A stretch of DNA of 64,000 bases from [Eubacterium] yurii subsp. margaretiae ATCC 43715 (GTDB taxonomy: Bacteria; Bacillota; Clostridia; Peptostreptococcales; Filifactoraceae): the NCBI GenBank assembly GCA_000146855.1, contig GL405246.1, positions 1,344,327 to 1,408,326 of the forward strand, written 5' to 3'. Positions 37,540 through 46,076 of this stretch are shown here, one piece after another. Every line of letters starts with the position of its first letter. Within the stretch, counting starts at the first letter, position 1. Position numbers and translations under genes: made by a program. Below the pieces are notes generated by a model that searched no databases, had not been told where the DNA came from, and saw only the letters and a list, made by a program, of their open reading frames with translations.

Positions 37540-38751
37540 CTAATTTCTACTATTAGTTCCGAATATGCTCTTTAAAGAATTGTTATTTTTGTTGAGTTCT
37601 TCTTGGGACATCAGTTTCGTAGATAATTTTACCTCTTTACCGTCTCTAATTACTATCAATTCTACTGGTTTTTCAATATTTTGACCGTTCTTATAAAGTG
37701 AAGACTGTAGGTCGAGCATATTTTTTATCTCGTCATCATTCATCTTTATAATTATATCTCCTTTTTTAAGCCCGGCTTTACTTGCAGGAGATTCATCATA
37801 TACGCTATATACATATACTCCTGTCTTAGAATCAATTTTTAACTCTTCCGAGCTTTTCAACTGATCTACAGATACACCTTTTATGCCTATTATAGGTTTT
37901 TCTTTGATTTCACCGTTTTCTTTGATTATATCTACGAAAAGTTTTGCAGTATTAATAGGAATTGAAAATCCTAAACCTTCCCCGCCGGCTGCCTTTATAG
38001 TGTTTATACCTATTACTTCGCCTTTTGAATTTAACAATGGTCCGCCACTGTTTCCTTGATTAATTGATGCGTCTGTTTGTATTAGGTTGCTCATTGTAGT
38101 AGTCGCATCAAGTTGAACAGTTCTATCCAATCCACTTATTATACCCTGAGTTACTGTTCTTTCAAACTGCAATCCTAGTGGATTTCCTATTGCTATGGCA
38201 ATATCTCCAACTTCAGTTTTGTTACTGTCTCCAAGTTTTGCTACAGGATAATTTTCCCCTTCAACCTTTATTATGGCTAAATCCAAATTTGTATCATACC
38301 ATTTTACTTGTGCCTCTTTTGATGTACCGTCGTTAAAAAGTACATTTACTTTTTCAGCCTGTCCGTCTTTTACAACGTGTGCATTAGTCAATATATATCC
38401 TGATGAATCTACGATAACGCCTGTTCCAAGACCCTGTCTTACTTGGGAGCTTTGATTTGAATCTCCAAAGAAAAATTCAAAATATGAATCTTGAGAAGTA
38501 TTGTCCAAAAATACTGTCGTAATACCTACAACTGAAGGCATTGAAGTTTTTACCACGTTTTTATACAGATTTTCATAATCTGAATTCATAGTAGTTGACA
38601 ATTGTTGAGTCTGTGTTTGTTTTATTTCGTTGTTACTTGTATTTGTAAGATTCATCCTATTTGCCTGTGGTAACACTACTGACAAAGTAATACCTGCTCC
38701 TATTATCACACCAAGCATTGCTGAAAAAAAGTTGCTTAATTTTGCTTTCAT
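37540..38751 (-). CDS. htrA: HtrA/DegP-type serine protease with PDZ domain
   Basis: 403 residues. A signal anchor near the N-terminus (FFSAMLGVIIGAGITLSVVLP) tethers it outside the membrane. The trypsin-like domain has catalytic His in ILTNAHVVKDG, Asp in NLDLAIIKVEG and Ser in NQGNSGGPLLNS (about residue 230). A single PDZ domain follows (about 285-385: GVYVYSVYDESPASKAGLKKGDIIIKMN). It degrades or refolds damaged exported proteins. AAGGAGG precedes the ATG. Monocistronic, with no CssRS-type two-component genes adjoining. Confidence 0.95.
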   Translation of the reverse strand: MKAKLSNFFSAMLGVIIGAGITLSVVLPQANRMNLTNTSNNEIKQTQTQQLSTTMNSDYENLYKNVVKTSMPSVVGITTVFLDNTSQDSYFEFFFGDSNQSSQVRQGLGTGVIVDSSGYILTNAHVVKDGQAEKVNVLFNDGTSKEAQVKWYDTNLDLAIIKVEGENYPVAKLGDSNKTEVGDIAIAIGNPLGLQFERTVTQGIISGLDRTVQLDATTTMSNLIQTDASINQGNSGGPLLNSKGEVIGINTIKAAGGEGLGFSIPINTAKLFVDIIKENGEIKEKPIIGIKGVSVDQLKSSEELKIDSKTGVYVYSVYDESPASKAGLKKGDIIIKMNDDEIKNMLDLQSSLYKNGQNIEKPVELIVIRDGKEVKLSTKLMSQEELNKNNNSLKSIFGTNSRN

Positions 38752-39001
38752 AAATTTTCCTCCTTTAAATTTATATTTGACTTACTGTTATTTTATGACT
38801 TAAAAATTATATAAATACGTCAATTGCAACATTTAAAAGTTTCTTTTATATAGCCTATGTAAAAATTATATTACTTCTACTTAAACTGAAACTTAAGTTT
38901 TATGAAAAACATTCGATACACTACTTGACATATATATAAAAAGTTTATTTAGGATTATATTAACAAGTTAATCTATTCAAAATATATTTAGGACAAATCT
39001 C

Positions 39002-39682
39002 ATGAGAGGCAAAAATTTCAGCATAATAATTAAGTTATTAATAGGGTTGACATATATATCAATAGCATTTTTTCTGATTGTCATATTACAATCTAGAAAT
39101 ACAAGCTCTAATACTAAAGATTTTATACCTGTAGAAAAAATCACACAACATGTAAAACTGGAATATGATGACGATAGAATTGAGTACATCAATACGCCAA
39201 AGCAGATTTATACAAAGAAACCTTTTACAATTTATGTTGATTTAAAATATTTCGGTTCCTTACACAAAAAATCTGTTGCATTATTTACGGGTTCTACTGA
39301 TTTTACTGTTTCGCTTGGCAATGAAGTATTCTTCGAATACAAAGTACCTAATGATTCATTGACTTATAATGGTGGCAGTTATAGTTATTCACTTATAGAT
39401 CTTCCATCACAGTCATATAGCAGTCTATTAAAAATCCACTTTAGTCCTAAATTGAAACATAGCAACAGATATGTATTAAATGACATCTATATTGGAAATA
39501 GAATCAATTTTAATATATTTCTCATTAAAAATGAAATGTTTCATATTCTTACTTCCTTCATTCTACTTATATTGTCAATAATTTCATTTATAATTTTATC
39601 CGGAACTTTTTTAAGGAATGAACAACTGGTAGAAGATATTGAACAAAAGAAAAAACGAAATATATCGGTCTCTTGTCTCTAA
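39002..39682 (+). CDS. Sensor half of a frameshifted membrane diguanylate cyclase
   Basis: 226 residues: TM1 (about 11-30), an extracytoplasmic beta-rich domain (about 35-170) of the kind found in 7TM receptors with extracellular sensing modules, and a second hydrophobic segment (about 180-202). The frame then ends abruptly after EQKKKRNISVSCL. The next ORF continues in the -1 frame with more membrane segments and a GGDEF domain. Inserting one A in the A6 tract at 39650-39655 would join them as a ~560-residue 7TM-type diguanylate cyclase. So this is probably the N-terminal half of a broken or slippage-controlled gene, not a separate gene. Confidence 0.8.
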   Translation: MRGKNFSIIIKLLIGLTYISIAFFLIVILQSRNTSSNTKDFIPVEKITQHVKLEYDDDRIEYINTPKQIYTKKPFTIYVDLKYFGSLHKKSVALFTGSTDFTVSLGNEVFFEYKVPNDSLTYNGGSYSYSLIDLPSQSYSSLLKIHFSPKLKHSNRYVLNDIYIGNRINFNIFLIKNEMFHILTSFILLILSIISFIILSGTFLRNEQLVEDIEQKKKRNISVSCL

Positions 39683-40677
39683 TTATTTCTATTTATTCTT
39701 TTTCAGGATATAAGACCTTCATATATTGGCTAAGTGATTATAAGGTATTGATTCATTTCTTCGAATATATTTCAATGATGTTTTTTTCCTATCCTTTTTT
39801 AAAGTTAATTGAAAATAAACTCAATCCTAAGTTTGACTTAGCAGTAAAATTAAGTATTATTGTGATTTTTGTAAACTATTTTGTGCAACTTTCACTTACT
39901 ATATCAAAATATGCTGATTTTGAAGAAATGGCACCATTTACTTATGTTATACTTGCAATAACTTCTGCCATTGTTCTAATAGCAATTATTTTTTCAAGGC
40001 CTGAAAAATACACTGAAAGAAACAGTCTTTTCATACTATCACTGCCTATAATCTTTGCAGTTTTATCTTCTTTCATAATATTTTTCGTAGGAGCTGAGAG
40101 ATATTTTTCTATTGTAATCCTAAGTTGTATCTTGCTACTAATAGGTTTTCAGGTGTATTTTTTATTTAATATCTATTTCAAGATACAGGAAAAATCAACA
40201 AGAATTAGAATATATGAGAAAATTGCATCCATTGATTCACTAACATCGTTGAAAAATAGATACTCTTTTGAGAATAATATGAATGTTTTAAGGGAACATC
40301 CAATAAAAACTACTATTATCTCAGTAGACTTAAATAATTTGAAGGAATTAAATGATAAGCTTGGTCACTCTTATGGTGATATTGCGATAAAGACAATAGG
40401 GAATTTTTTGAAGGAAAATATTGATGACTCCGATGTATACAGAGTTGGAGGCGACGAGTTTATAATAATTACAAAACATGAATTTTCGTATAAAGACGTA
40501 AATAGATTGAAAAAACAGACTGTTGAAATTGACGCTCCTGACGGCAAGATAAAACTTGACTATGCTATAGGCTATGATATATTTGATCCGTCTTCTACAA
40601 TTAGTATAGACGATGTATTAAAATCATCTGATAAAAAGATGTACGAAAATAAGAGATTGTATAAACTAAGCAAATAA
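39673..40677 (+). CDS. Membrane and GGDEF half of the frameshifted diguanylate cyclase
   Basis: Frame open from 39643; the first usable start is a TTG at 39673 without a ribosome-binding site. About six membrane segments (residues 1-170) lead into a coiled linker and a GGDEF domain (about 180-330) with DSLTSLKNRYSFE, VDLNNLKELNDKLGHSYGD and an intact VGGDEF, so cyclic-di-GMP synthesis is expected if it is made. The inhibitory I-site Arg five residues before GGDEF is missing (DDSD in place of RxxD). It is best read as the C-terminal half of the gene beginning at 39002. Confidence 0.83.
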   Translation: MSLIISIYSFSGYKTFIYWLSDYKVLIHFFEYISMMFFSYPFLKLIENKLNPKFDLAVKLSIIVIFVNYFVQLSLTISKYADFEEMAPFTYVILAITSAIVLIAIIFSRPEKYTERNSLFILSLPIIFAVLSSFIIFFVGAERYFSIVILSCILLLIGFQVYFLFNIYFKIQEKSTRIRIYEKIASIDSLTSLKNRYSFENNMNVLREHPIKTTIISVDLNNLKELNDKLGHSYGDIAIKTIGNFLKENIDDSDVYRVGGDEFIIITKHEFSYKDVNRLKKQTVEIDAPDGKIKLDYAIGYDIFDPSSTISIDDVLKSSDKKMYENKRLYKLSK

Positions 40678-40716
40678 ATAACTATAAACTAACATTACTA
40701 TATAGTAAACTATTAA

Positions 40717-40774
40717 AAACAGATTATATGATATTTCGATTCAATCATTAACTCAAATATCATATAATCTGTTT
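40717..40774. terminator. 20-bp bidirectional terminator
   Basis: AAACAGATTATATGATATTT (40717-40736) pairs perfectly with the 20 bases at 40755-40774. A and T runs flank both sides, so it can serve the GGDEF gene (+) and the DUF4261-like gene (-). Confidence 0.9.
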
Positions 40775-40811
40775 TAATCTTTATGGATTATATCTATTAC
40801 TCTATGATTTT

Positions 40812-41591
40812 TTATTTAATTTTCAAACTGTAGGTTGAGTTTACATTTACAGCTTTTTCCTGATTTATAGTATATTTTGTTGGAATTACATTGCCATTTT
40901 CATCTTTTTCGCTTATAGTAATTGTCTCCTCGTCGGTAAATAGTATGTCATTGTCTATAATATAGTATGCGATGTTTAACATTCTATTTCTTAATTTTTC
41001 AATATCTTCGCTTGACTCTACTATCTCAAGTTCGCATTTGTCAAAAAATTTCATACCCAAAGAATACGCAGATGTTATTATTTTGTGATTAACTTCATCT
41101 TCCCTTTGTATAAAACCTATATATATTAGATTTTCTATGGGTAGGTAATTATTTTTCAGATAATAGCTTTCTCTTATATATTCTGACTTTTCTATGACAT
41201 TGTGACTGCAATATATCGCTCTTGCATTATTGGTATTAAGACAAGCTGATGCAATCTTGTTAAACAGAATTGCCAAATCTACATATCTACTGTCTCCGGT
41301 AACTCCTATTGTAATGTAAGCTACATTACTTTGGCAGACCTGTACAGCATTTTCAAAGTTGTAGTTCATTCTTGCCCTGTTAATCATCCATTCATCTTTG
41401 AGTTTTTTTTCAGAATAAAGTATTACACAATCTGCATTTTCAAATTCAAATCTAATCATATTTTCAGTTTCTTTGTAGTTTTTTGTGTCAGCATTTATAT
41501 TTATCTTCCACATATTTCTAAGGTTGAAAAGTATTTCATTTTTTTCAAATGTGCTCATATCCAAAAGCACAAATCCCCCAAAAGCTTTCAT
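40812..41591 (-). CDS. DUF4261-like protein, unknown function
   Basis: 259 residues, probably cytoplasmic with no signal peptide or membrane segment. It begins MKAFGGFVLLDMSTFEKNEILFNL and contains YITIGVTGDSRYVDLAILFNKI and RAIYCSHNVIEKSEYIRESY. The overall pattern is like DUF4261 proteins, which have no assigned function; I hold that name loosely. GGGAGA precedes the ATG. A MITE-like element lies 85 bp upstream. No functional partner is suggested by the neighbours. Confidence 0.75.
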   Translation of the reverse strand: MKAFGGFVLLDMSTFEKNEILFNLRNMWKININADTKNYKETENMIRFEFENADCVILYSEKKLKDEWMINRARMNYNFENAVQVCQSNVAYITIGVTGDSRYVDLAILFNKIASACLNTNNARAIYCSHNVIEKSEYIRESYYLKNNYLPIENLIYIGFIQREDEVNHKIITSAYSLGMKFFDKCELEIVESSEDIEKLRNRMLNIAYYIIDNDILFTDEETITISEKDENGNVIPTKYTINQEKAVNVNSTYSLKIK

Positions 41592-41669
41592 CTTATCTCC
41601 CTTTAATTAGTTGCAAAATATTTATATGACTTAGTCCTAAAACCATACTAAACATCATAAAATAAATAC

Positions 41670-41773
41670 TAGTGTACTCAACTTTCCCACATGAAAGACA
41701 CATTAAAAAATCAATAAATACTTAAATTTCAACTAAAATTGCGATAATTTTAGTCGGAAAGTTGAGTTAGTGT
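41670..41773. mobile_element. 92-bp MITE-like element with 6-bp target duplication
   Basis: ACTCAACTTTCCCAC (41676-41690) and GTCGGAAAGTTGAGT (41753-41767) are terminal inverted repeats matching at 14 of 15 positions. TAGTGT flanks both ends (41670-41675 and 41768-41773), as expected for a target-site duplication. An internal 9-bp hairpin ACTAAAATT/AATTTTAGT lies at 41732-41754. There is no coding capacity. A diverged relative lies near 57811-57885. Confidence 0.75.
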
Positions 41774-41830
41774 TGAATTTAAAAAGTATTATTTATTAAT
41801 ATAGTTAATTTTTGTTAAAAATCTGAATAA

Positions 41831-42346
41831 TTATTGTATTATAAGCCCCATATTTATAGCATCATAAAATAAGCCATCTATAAAAAGGCTTCTCTTTTCA
41901 ACTCCTTCTACTTCAAATCCGTTTTTTTTGTAAAAGCTTATAGCTCTTGTATTTTCTTTTATTACTTGAACATTAATCTTACCTATTACATCAGACTTAT
42001 AGGCATAGTCTATGGCATCTTGCATTAGTTTTTTTCCTATGCCAATATTTTCATACGACTTTAATACACCTATTCCAAGTGTTGTAGAATGGTAGTTGCG
42101 TATTCTGTTACCTCCGTATAGATATACTACTCCTACCATTTCATCCTTAAAATACGCTCCACTTATATATGAATTTTTTTCATTGTTTAATCTTTGGATG
42201 AAATGTCTCTGACTATCATCACTTACCTTATAATCGTCGGAAGTAAAGGGATAAAAATTACTTTCATCTGCCAATTTTTCTATAAGAGCTGTCAACTTAG
42301 AATAATCTTTTTCTTCAACATTCTTAAATTCTATAATATCCATCAT
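41831..42346 (-). CDS. GNAT-family N-acetyltransferase
   Basis: 171 residues of the GNAT fold. The acetyl-CoA pyrophosphate loop is LKSYENIGIGKKLMQDAIDYA (about 94-114), followed by NTRAISFYKKNGFEVEGVEKRSLFIDGLFYD, the usual C-terminal signature. Similar proteins acetylate polyamines, antibiotics or protein N-termini, and the substrate here is not known. It lies 28 bp downstream of rarA, likely in the same transcript. Confidence 0.88.
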   Translation of the reverse strand: MMDIIEFKNVEEKDYSKLTALIEKLADESNFYPFTSDDYKVSDDSQRHFIQRLNNEKNSYISGAYFKDEMVGVVYLYGGNRIRNYHSTTLGIGVLKSYENIGIGKKLMQDAIDYAYKSDVIGKINVQVIKENTRAISFYKKNGFEVEGVEKRSLFIDGLFYDAINMGLIIQ

Positions 42347-42373
42347 CTCTTTTCTATATTTTCTAAACTATAT

Positions 42374-43636
42374 CTACTTTATTTTACCTATTTTTTTCTT
42401 ATATACCAATGTTTCCATCTCATATTTATTTTTTTGCTCTATATAATATACCCTGTCTTTGAGTTCATCAGGTAGATATTGTTGCTTAATATAATTATTT
42501 TCATAGTTATGAGGATATTTATACTCTACCCCTCTTCCCATTTTTTTTGCTCCAAAGTAATGTGCGTCTTTTAAATGTATTGGAATGTCTCCTACACTCA
42601 TGGTCTCAATATCTGAAAGAGCCATATCAATAGCAAGTACAGTAGAGTTTGATTTTGGAGCAGTGGCAAGTAGGATTACTGCTTGAGCAAGTGGAAGTTT
42701 AGCTTCAGGTAAGCCCAAGAATAAGGCAGAATCAACAAGATTTTTAACTATTGCTGCAGCATTTGGAAATGCCATTCCTATGTCCTCACTTGCAATACAC
42801 AAAAGTCTTCTGCAAATCGGTTTGATATCTCCTGCTTTTATCGCCCTTGCAAGGTAATGCAAGGCAGCATTTTCATCAGAGCCTCTTACGGATTTGTGGA
42901 ATGCACTTAGCAAATCATAATAGCTGTCTGAATTTAAGTCATAAGTTAGTTGCTTTGATATGTTGAGAGATTTTAAAATCTCTTCATCAATTTTTATTTT
43001 ATCATCTTCCAAATACAAATCTAAAATAAGCTCAAGTAAGTTTACAGAACGTCTTACATCTCCATTTGCATAAGATGCAATAAGCTTTACAGCCTTTTGA
43101 CTTATATCTATTTTTATTTGCTCTTTTAACTTTTCCACAATATGATTTAGATTTTTTTCTATATCCTTTTCAGATACCGGATGAAATTCTAAAACTATCA
43201 ACCTGCTAAGTAGTGCCTTATAAATATATTGGTACGGATTTTCCGTAGTTGCTCCAATAAAGCCTATTTGTCCCGTTTCTATATAGTCAAGTAGCATCTG
43301 TTGTTGCTTTTTATTAAAGTTTTGCAACTCATCTATATAAATCAAAGGTCTTTGTTTAAATATCCCATCCGTATACGATAATATTACCTTTCTTACATCA
43401 TCCGTCTTGCAATGAGTAGCATTAAACATATGTATAGGCATAGTTGTATTTTCTGCTATTATCTTTGCTACGGTGGTTTTTCCTACTCCAGGCACACCAT
43501 AAAATATCATATTTGGAATATTGTTTCGACTTATCGCCATATCTATAATCATACCTTTTGCAGTGATATGCTCCTGACCGAAAACATCTTGCAATTTATG
43601 AGGTCTTACCAAATCACTAAGCATAGTATTTTTCAT
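42374..43636 (-). CDS. rarA: Replication-associated recombination protein A (RarA/MgsA)
   Basis: About 420-residue AAA+ ATPase. Walker A is GVPGVGKTTVAKI (about residue 50), Walker B IYIDELQNF, sensor 1 GATTENPY, arginine finger region LSRLIVLEFHPV, and the C-terminal MgsA-type region with GSDENAALHYLARAIKAGD and CIASEDIGMAFPNA. RarA acts at stalled replication forks. Start choice: an ATG at 43648 opens the frame, but GGTGA lies before the ATG at 43636; the latter (MKNTMLSD) is slightly preferred. Confidence 0.93.
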   Translation of the reverse strand: MKNTMLSDLVRPHKLQDVFGQEHITAKGMIIDMAISRNNIPNMIFYGVPGVGKTTVAKIIAENTTMPIHMFNATHCKTDDVRKVILSYTDGIFKQRPLIYIDELQNFNKKQQQMLLDYIETGQIGFIGATTENPYQYIYKALLSRLIVLEFHPVSEKDIEKNLNHIVEKLKEQIKIDISQKAVKLIASYANGDVRRSVNLLELILDLYLEDDKIKIDEEILKSLNISKQLTYDLNSDSYYDLLSAFHKSVRGSDENAALHYLARAIKAGDIKPICRRLLCIASEDIGMAFPNAAAIVKNLVDSALFLGLPEAKLPLAQAVILLATAPKSNSTVLAIDMALSDIETMSVGDIPIHLKDAHYFGAKKMGRGVEYKYPHNYENNYIKQQYLPDELKDRVYYIEQKNKYEMETLVYKKKIGKIK

Positions 43637-43978
43637 ATTATCACCCATAGCTTTTATCAGTCTCTTTTTATTATTTCATATATTATATAAATATTAGCTT
43701 CGTAAAAAATTACTTTTAATTTTTTAAATGTATTAATAACTATTTATAATTGTCTATATATAAATTTTATACAAAGTTATACTTAATTATTCACTTAAAA
43801 TCCTAAAGCATTATGATTATATCATAATATCAAGAAAATTATAAGAATTAGAGGAAATATCATTGCAAAAAATATTATTTTGCTGTTTGAAGTTTTTCTA
43901 TTTTTATGTTACAATTTCAATGTTTAAATAAGTCAGAACAATATAAAATTAATTTATAAATTAAGATAGGAGTCAGTC
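43637..43978. other. Divergent spacer upstream of the CobD-like gene, with promoter
   Basis: AT-rich region of about 340 bp. TTGAAG (43887-43892) and TACAAT (43910-43915) with 17-bp spacing form a plausible promoter for the CobD-like gene. No cobalamin riboswitch was recognised, and no ORF is present. Confidence 0.5.
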
Positions 43979-45064
43979 ATGCCAAGCTCAGCACATGGAG
44001 CCAATCTTTTTTCTCTTTCAAAAAAATTAAACTGTAGTGTTGAAGATTTCAAAGATTTCAGTTCAAATATCAACCCTTTTGCCCCAAGTAAAAAGGCCAT
44101 TCAGAAACTAAGAGATAATGTAGAAAAAATCAGCATCTATCCTGATCCACAATATAAGGATTTAAAATCTGCCATAGAAAAATATTGCCATTGTAATTAT
44201 GAAGATATTTTACTTGGTTGTGGAGCAAGTTCTTTTATCTCCGGATATATAAAGATACTTTCACCAAAAAATGCGCTTATTATATCCCCTGCTTATGATG
44301 AATACAAGAATGAATTGCTTAACGTAAATTCCAATATTTTTGATTATGCACTTAAGGCTGAAAGTAATTTTGAAATTGATACTGATGATTTTGTCAAAAA
44401 TATTAAATCAAAAAATATAGATGCAGTAATAATTTGTAATCCTAACAATCCTACTGGAACTGTATTATCTAAAGATGATGTAGAAAAAATCTTGCAAAAT
44501 ACTACTGCAAACATAGTTATAGATGAGACCTATGTGGAATTTACAGATATGAACAAATACAGTTCTGTAGACCTAACACAAAACTACGACAGATTGTTCA
44601 TAATTAGAAGTACCAGTAAATTTTTTGCTTGCCCTGGTATGAGACTTGGTTACAGTATTACTTCAAACAAAAAAATTAAAGAAGAGCTTATAAGAAGTCT
44701 AAATATTCTTTGGGATATTAATATTTTTGCAGATATAGTGGGACAGGAGATGTTTCTAGATTATGACTTTCATAAATTAAGTTTTGAAAAAATCACAAAT
44801 CAAAGGAAATATCTATTTGATAGTCTAAATAAAATTAAAAATCTTAAAGCATATCAAAGCTACGGCAACTTCATATTAGTTCAAATACTGGATGAAAGCA
44901 AAAACTCGAAGATGCTATATGACTATATGCTACAAAAAATGCAGATAATTAGAAATTGTAGTAGTTTTGAAACTCTTAGTGACAAATACTTCAGAGTTTG
45001 TATACTTGAAGATGAGGACAATAGAAAATTAATTTATAATATAAAGAATTTCTTTGAGAATTAG
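43979..45064 (+). CDS. cobD: CobD-like threonine-phosphate decarboxylase/aminotransferase
   Basis: 361-residue fold-type I PLP enzyme. The N-terminus SAHGANLFSLSKKLN with DFSSNINPFAPSKKA is typical of CobD, which makes aminopropanol phosphate for the cobalamin lower-ligand loop, as opposed to HisC. The PLP site includes CNPNNPTGTVLS (about 158), IDETYVEF and Lys in RSTSKFFACPGMRLGYS (about 215). HisC-like activity cannot be excluded, but no his genes are near. The only other corrin-like gene in the window is the CbiE-like gene 12 kb away on the other strand. GGAG precedes the ATG. Confidence 0.8.
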   Translation: MPSSAHGANLFSLSKKLNCSVEDFKDFSSNINPFAPSKKAIQKLRDNVEKISIYPDPQYKDLKSAIEKYCHCNYEDILLGCGASSFISGYIKILSPKNALIISPAYDEYKNELLNVNSNIFDYALKAESNFEIDTDDFVKNIKSKNIDAVIICNPNNPTGTVLSKDDVEKILQNTTANIVIDETYVEFTDMNKYSSVDLTQNYDRLFIIRSTSKFFACPGMRLGYSITSNKKIKEELIRSLNILWDINIFADIVGQEMFLDYDFHKLSFEKITNQRKYLFDSLNKIKNLKAYQSYGNFILVQILDESKNSKMLYDYMLQKMQIIRNCSSFETLSDKYFRVCILEDEDNRKLIYNIKNFFEN

Positions 45065-45290
45065 TTGAATATTTTAGTCTATAATTTTTTATAACTGAAC
45101 TTGATTAAGTATGGAATCCAAAATATAAATGTTTTATTATTAATTTTTATGATATAATCGTATGTGTCTAATCCACTTAGACTATTGTATATTTAGATTT
45201 TTGCAAAGAAAAAAAATATAATGCTTATTTATTGTTTTTATTAATAATATACAGTGTTATACTTGTCATATTGTTTTTCAGGAGGAGATA

Positions 45291-45866
45291 ATGGAGAGTT
45301 TAAAACAAAAGATATTAAATGAAGGTCGTGTTAAAGACGGAAAAATCTTAAAGGTTGACAATTTCTTAAATCACCAATTGGACATTGAATTTTTAAATGA
45401 AATAGGCAAAGAATTTAAGTCTTTATTTTCAGATGTAAAGATAGACAAAATACTTACAATAGAGGCATCTGGGATTGCCATAGCAAGTATTACATCACAA
45501 CATTTCGACAATGTGCCAGTAGTTTTTGCAAAAAAAGCTAAGAGTCAAAACTTGGATGGAGATTGCTTTACCAGCACAGTACATTCATATACCTATGGTA
45601 AGGATTTTACAATAACTGTTGCTCAAAAATTCATTAAAGAAGGAGATAATGTACTAGTATTAGATGATTTTTTGGCTGAAGGTCAGGCTATCAGAGGCTT
45701 GATGGACGTGTTAAAACAAGCTAAAGCAAATATCCAAGGTGTTGGAATAGTCATAGAAAAGGGATTTCAATCAGGTGGAAAATACTTGAGAGAACAAGGA
45801 ATTAGACTTGAATCACTTTGTATAATAGATTCTATGGATGGCAACAACCTAACTTTTAGAAATTAA
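45291..45866 (+). CDS. xpt: Xanthine phosphoribosyltransferase
   Basis: 191 residues matching Xpt, which converts xanthine and PRPP to XMP. It starts with LKQKILNEGRVKDGKILKVDNFLNHQLD, has TIEASGIAIA, PVVFAKKAKSQ and the PRPP loop VLVLDDFLAEGQAIRG (about 120), and ends with SLCIIDSMDG. A strong AGGAGGAG site precedes the ATG. Upstream, TATAAT at 45153-45158 may be its -10 box. In many Firmicutes xpt is governed by a purine riboswitch; the conserved loop sequences are not seen in this leader. Confidence 0.94.
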   Translation: MESLKQKILNEGRVKDGKILKVDNFLNHQLDIEFLNEIGKEFKSLFSDVKIDKILTIEASGIAIASITSQHFDNVPVVFAKKAKSQNLDGDCFTSTVHSYTYGKDFTITVAQKFIKEGDNVLVLDDFLAEGQAIRGLMDVLKQAKANIQGVGIVIEKGFQSGGKYLREQGIRLESLCIIDSMDGNNLTFRN

Positions 45867-46076
45867 ATTAATTATAGTCTTTTTCTATTTTATATTGAGG
45901 GTAAAATAATAAAAATATATTTGATAATTTTTTTATAGTAGACGACATTTGTAAATTTTTTTGAAAAAAATTTGTTTTAAACTTGAAGATTTAAAATTGA
46001 TTTTTCGCATAAACTAAAGAATATTCACATACAAAAAATTTTTAATGTTATTTACTATAGTTTAGTGGTGATAATA

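Noticed and set aside
38925..38961. Promoter with perfect TTGACA upstream of the split diguanylate cyclase gene
   Set aside because: The only -10-like sequence, TATATT at 38956, is 25 bp away, too far for a sigma-A promoter.
39650..39656. AAAAAAC as a programmed -1 frameshift heptamer
   Set aside because: The heptamer is out of phase: in the zero frame the codons read AAA AAA CGA, not A AAA AAC. No stem-loop follows at the right distance. Transcriptional slippage, mutation or sequencing error remains possible.
45065..45290. Purine riboswitch before xpt
   Set aside because: The conserved loop and junction bases of the purine aptamer are not found; only a short GTCTAA/TTAGAC hairpin is present.
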